In this document: one piece after another, positions 60,844-64,000 of the stretch | Numbering within the stretch: the first letter of the stretch is position 1 | Layout: every line of letters begins with the position of its first letter | Assembly (NCBI RefSeq): GCF_963678975.1 | Contig: NC_089280.1 | Span: 1,997,001 to 2,061,000 of the forward strand | DNA length: 64,000 nucleotides | Reading direction: 5' to 3' | Origin: Dysidea avara | Lineage: Eukaryota; Porifera; Demospongiae; Dictyoceratida; Dysideidae | Notes under the pieces: model-generated | Database searches by the model: none | Told to the model about the DNA's origin: nothing | Seen by the model: the letters and a program-made list of their open reading frames with translations, nothing else | Translations under genes and position numbers: made by a program

Positions 60844-62328
60844 TAGGGTCCGCAATCCGATAAATCAACTTTCACAAATCGATCCCCCTACCATTGTGGG
60901 ATGTTCATTGTAGTATCCCATTGCTAGATCCACCATGAAACCGGAGGCACGGTAGTTGTCTTCACAGAACTATCGATTTTAGTATTTCGTGAGATGCAAA
61001 AATTATTTTTAAAATTTCGGGCTCCACACAAAGAACAGGATAGAACTTGCTGCTTAGCTAGATATTATCTAGAGTTAATGTAGTTAAAAAGTACGCACAG
61101 TAATAAGCAAATGATTCACTGGGTTACCGGTACAGGGTTGCTTTCTCCCAAAAAGCAGAAAACGAAACACGAATTTTCGAATTCAAACTGCCCTACCAGC
61201 CAAGACAAGAAAAGCCAACTCTTCCTCATAGTGATGTGATAAGGTTGGATGCATAGTCTGTCTATGCTGTTAGTTTGGAAAGGATCTGAGACTTCTCACC
61301 ATCTGGGTGAAGAACGTCAAAATTTTCGTGCGTCATTTCAAGGGATTCTCTCAATGGTACCAAAGTGCTTTCCGGTACTTCTGATGCCACACTGGTGACT
61401 TAATTTTGTTTAGAATGATGATAAATGATGGTTCAAAACGTTTGGTAGTAGTAGTAGTTGGTGTTTCTGTGATTTCATATGATGCAGTATGCCAGCAGCT
61501 CACCAGGAGCTCCACCCAGCTCGGATAAAAAAATGAAAGATTTTGTGCATTTTTCGGTTTGTTTTGGGATGTTTTGCAGCATAATAGTGATGTAGGGTGA
61601 TCTAGTGAAGATTTGAAGCTGCTGTGGAGCATTAGAGGTGAAGTCAAATTTGGACGATTTTGCTGCCTCCCTTCATGCATAGCTTAGAGCGAGGCGTGGA
61701 AGCTATGGATGAAATAATAATTGACAACCGCTGTTACCAAACGTTCAGGGACATCTTTTGCCATAGTTGTAGTCCATAATTGATGATTGTTGTGGCTGCA
61801 GAAGCGCTGGAAATGGGTAGAATTCGCAACACAATTCTTTGATGCTGCAAAAAATTTTGACGCTCGTCACCCAGATGGTGAGAAGTCATCTTTTCCAAAC
61901 TAACAGCATAGACAGACTATGCACCCAACCGTATCGAAACACTATGAGGAAAAGTTGGCTTCTCTTGCCCTGGGTGGTAGGGCAGTTTGAATTCGAAACT
62001 TCGTATTTCTTGTCTGTTTTTTCAAAGAAAGCAACCCTGTGCCGGGCACCCAGCAAACCATTTACTTATTTCTGTGCGTAGTTTTCAACTACAACAACTC
62101 TGGATACGATTTGGCTAAGTAGCAAGTTTCATCCGGTCCTTTGTGTGGAGTACGAAATTTTAAAAATAAATCTTGCATCTTGTGAGATACTGAAAATGAT
62201 ATTTCTGTGAAGACAACAATCGTGCCTCCGGTTTCATGGTGGATCAAGCAATGGGATACTACAATGAACATCCCACAATGGTAGGGGGATTGATTTGTAG
62301 AAGTTGATTTTTCGGATTGCGGACCCTA
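60844..62328. mobile_element. 1.5 kb fold-back element with 7-bp duplication
   Basis: Arms of about 480 bp (60844-61325 and 61845-62328) are inverted copies starting tagggtccgcaatccg; a spacer of about 520 bp lies between them. The target ctatatg is duplicated at 60837-60843 and 62329-62335. The arms contain accgtgcctccggttt-like wording. The frame at 61351-61680 in the spacer has no recognised domain. Superfamily unknown; the 17003-17585 MITE also has a 7-bp duplication. Confidence 0.85.
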
Positions 62329-62335
62329 CTATATG

Positions 62336-63218
62336 AGAGCAAAAGATGGAGGTACTCCGAGGTAGTAAAAAGCCTTGTAAATGGAACTGATGTGCTTAAA
62401 GAATAGAAAGTACCTTTGGTCGTTGGTCATGCTGTACTAGCAGCTGAACTGCTTACTTTGCATGGGTGTTAATGCCAGATACCTCAACTCTCACGCATTA
62501 CGCGTGAGACACACTCATTGGATTGTCACGTTGTCTCACGCATGGTTTTGCATTGCAATTCCTGGAAAATTAAGCTGTTTATTTCACTTCAAACCTCTTG
62601 GAAAAGTACTAAACAGTGCTCTAATGGCTAAAAATGGAGAAGTATAACTGAAAATAGCCAAAGTTGCTAATTTTGCAATTTTTACAAGAAATTTTCTACT
62701 AAGACGAGATCTCACACAAATCTCACTCACTTTAACCGGCTCAGGTCTCACTCCTAGTGCACTTTACAGGTTGAGGTCTCTGGTTAATCGTGTGCCATTC
62801 TCCCGGCCATTATTGTGATGACATCGCTTAATTGCATCCATTGTTACAACTGCATATAGTTACCAGACCTCGGACCAGACCCTACCTCTTTTTCGCGAAA
62901 GGGCTGGCGCCGCCAAACTAGCCGGCCTTTCCTAGCAGTGTGAAACACCAGGGTTACAGTTTTAGGTAATAGTAATCACTTATGCTTTGTCTCAACAGTC
63001 AACACAAACTATGTACCACCAGTTACTTACAATACAGCGCCTGGACACTGGTGTTAAAAAAAAAAAATTTAAAAAAAATGAAGATTACACGGAAGAATCC
63101 GATGTCAAAAGAGTATCGGAGAGAGAACTTGATCGCTGAATGCGAACTGCGGGACATAGCTAGCTAAGTTACTGCTGTTGCAGATGGTTGAAGATTTTAA
63201 TAAATGTATGACATTATC
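62336..63218. other. Upstream region of receptor gene C
   Basis: It contains the inverse partner of the GC-rich repeat (62870-62925), tandem-like ctcacgca words near 62490-62535 and an A-run near 63055. No core promoter element is evident, and the sequence is not alignable by eye to that upstream of gene B. Confidence 0.4.
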
Positions 63219-63485
63219 ATGACCAAGCTCCTGATTCTATTGCCTGTCATCAGTACGACTTTGAGCTCGACTTTCAGTGCTGTTTGTAGAAGAAATGAAT
63301 CAACTGATATTCACATAATCGGATTTTTCGCCTGCACTGCCAGTAACGATACTAGAGGTATTAGAGGGGATAATTGTGATGGGATAGACAGAATACCCAT
63401 TATGAAGTTAGCTCTAGAGGAGATCAATGAGAGATGTGACCTACTACCAGGATATCGACTAGTCGTCGACTATGCTAACTCCGCG
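63219..63485 (+). CDS. GABA-B-like class C GPCR, gene C (first exon only)
   Basis: The exon encodes a signal peptide (MTKLLILLPVIST) and the start of the Venus-flytrap domain (TDIHIIGFFACTASNDT, KLALEEINERCDLLPGYRL) and ends at GCG before gtgagt, exactly as in gene B. Upstream of TDIHIIGFF the two proteins differ, including by a short length difference. From there on only five base differences from gene B are seen in about 190 bp, and the last 115 bp or so are identical. The rest of the gene lies beyond the window; 63486-64000 is its first intron. Confidence 0.9.
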
Positions 63486-64000
63486 GTGAGTATTTAATAG
63501 CAGTTGTGCAGCTACTTGTTAACTGTTTAGCAGCTAGGAGTAGCTACTGGTTAATTGTTTTTCTGAGGCCATCACAAATTAATTTTATGTTTCTCGGATG
63601 CGGCAGGTCAACAATTTCACTTTTCTAAAAAAAAACCCACCTGATTGGCTCACGTGAACTCACATGGCAGATGAAGCCATAGATATTCATGATGAAACTG
63701 ACACCACAGCTTCATGAATCGTTGAGTATTGTTTTGAAACGAGGTGTAGTCATCATTAAAACAGAACACAATAGTGAAGTGCTCCTGCGAAGAGACAATT
63801 TGGGTCGCTGGTTAGAAAAGTCACTCTGGAATTTCAAGAAGAAAGAGTCAGATAATGGGAATATAGCTTACAGTGGCTACTTGGCTTTAGTAATCCGACA
63901 TGCTAAACATACATGTTAATGGAGTTTAAACATATAAATAGTGAGAAGGGATATCAGTGGTATGTATAAAGTCTGTCTTCAGCTTTGTAGTCACGACAGG

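Noticed and set aside
61351-62271. Frames within the 60844-62328 element as a possible transposase
   Set aside because: No catalytic motif, and the frames on the two strands mostly translate the inverted arms.
63689-63919. 76-codon frame in gene C intron 1
   Set aside because: Plausible composition, but no recognised motif and no splice-site support. It cannot be called a gene from this window.

Overview
The window looks like animal nuclear DNA, most likely from a demosponge of the Amphimedon queenslandica type. This is inferred from AT-rich sequence, short GT-AG exons split by repeat-filled introns, abundant small inverted-repeat transposons, and a tandem array of GABA-B-like class C GPCR genes, a family known to be expanded in sponges. 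There are no bacterial features.

Three tandem + strand receptor genes frame the window. Gene A (1-5129) enters already at TM1 and runs to its stop. Gene B (26815-52489) is complete, with 15 exons that splice in frame to 843 residues: signal peptide, Venus-flytrap ligand-binding domain, seven membrane helices and a cytoplasmic tail. Gene C (63219 onward) shows only its first exon. A and B share exon borders and much intron sequence, so each copy serves as an empty site that dates insertions in the other.

Between A and B lies mobile DNA. At 8366-15985 is a large inverted-repeat structure whose arms carry a 5'-truncated LINE and three MITEs. At 16114-26683 is a roughly 10.6 kb Mutator-like (MULE) DNA transposon with terminal inverted repeats and a near-perfect 9-bp target duplication. 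Its minus-strand gene encodes an unusual multidomain transposase: two C2H2 fingers, a WRKY-GCM1/FLYWCH-like Cys/His region, a MULE DDE core with all three acidic residues, a SWIM finger, a CXXC finger and an OTU cysteine-protease domain. The element sits about 120 bp upstream of the gene B start codon, head to head with it. A LINE with a restriction-like endonuclease lies inside the MULE and is itself split by a MITE.

Gene B introns contain Tourist-like, mariner-like, hAT-like and pogo-like MITEs, a 25-bp minisatellite, a long (GT)n run, a weathered BEL/Pao-type fragment, members of a longer dispersed repeat family, and a short near-palindromic motif that recurs about ten times. From 52.5 to 63.2 kb I see no gene, only repeats, including a 1.5 kb fold-back element with 7-bp target duplications.
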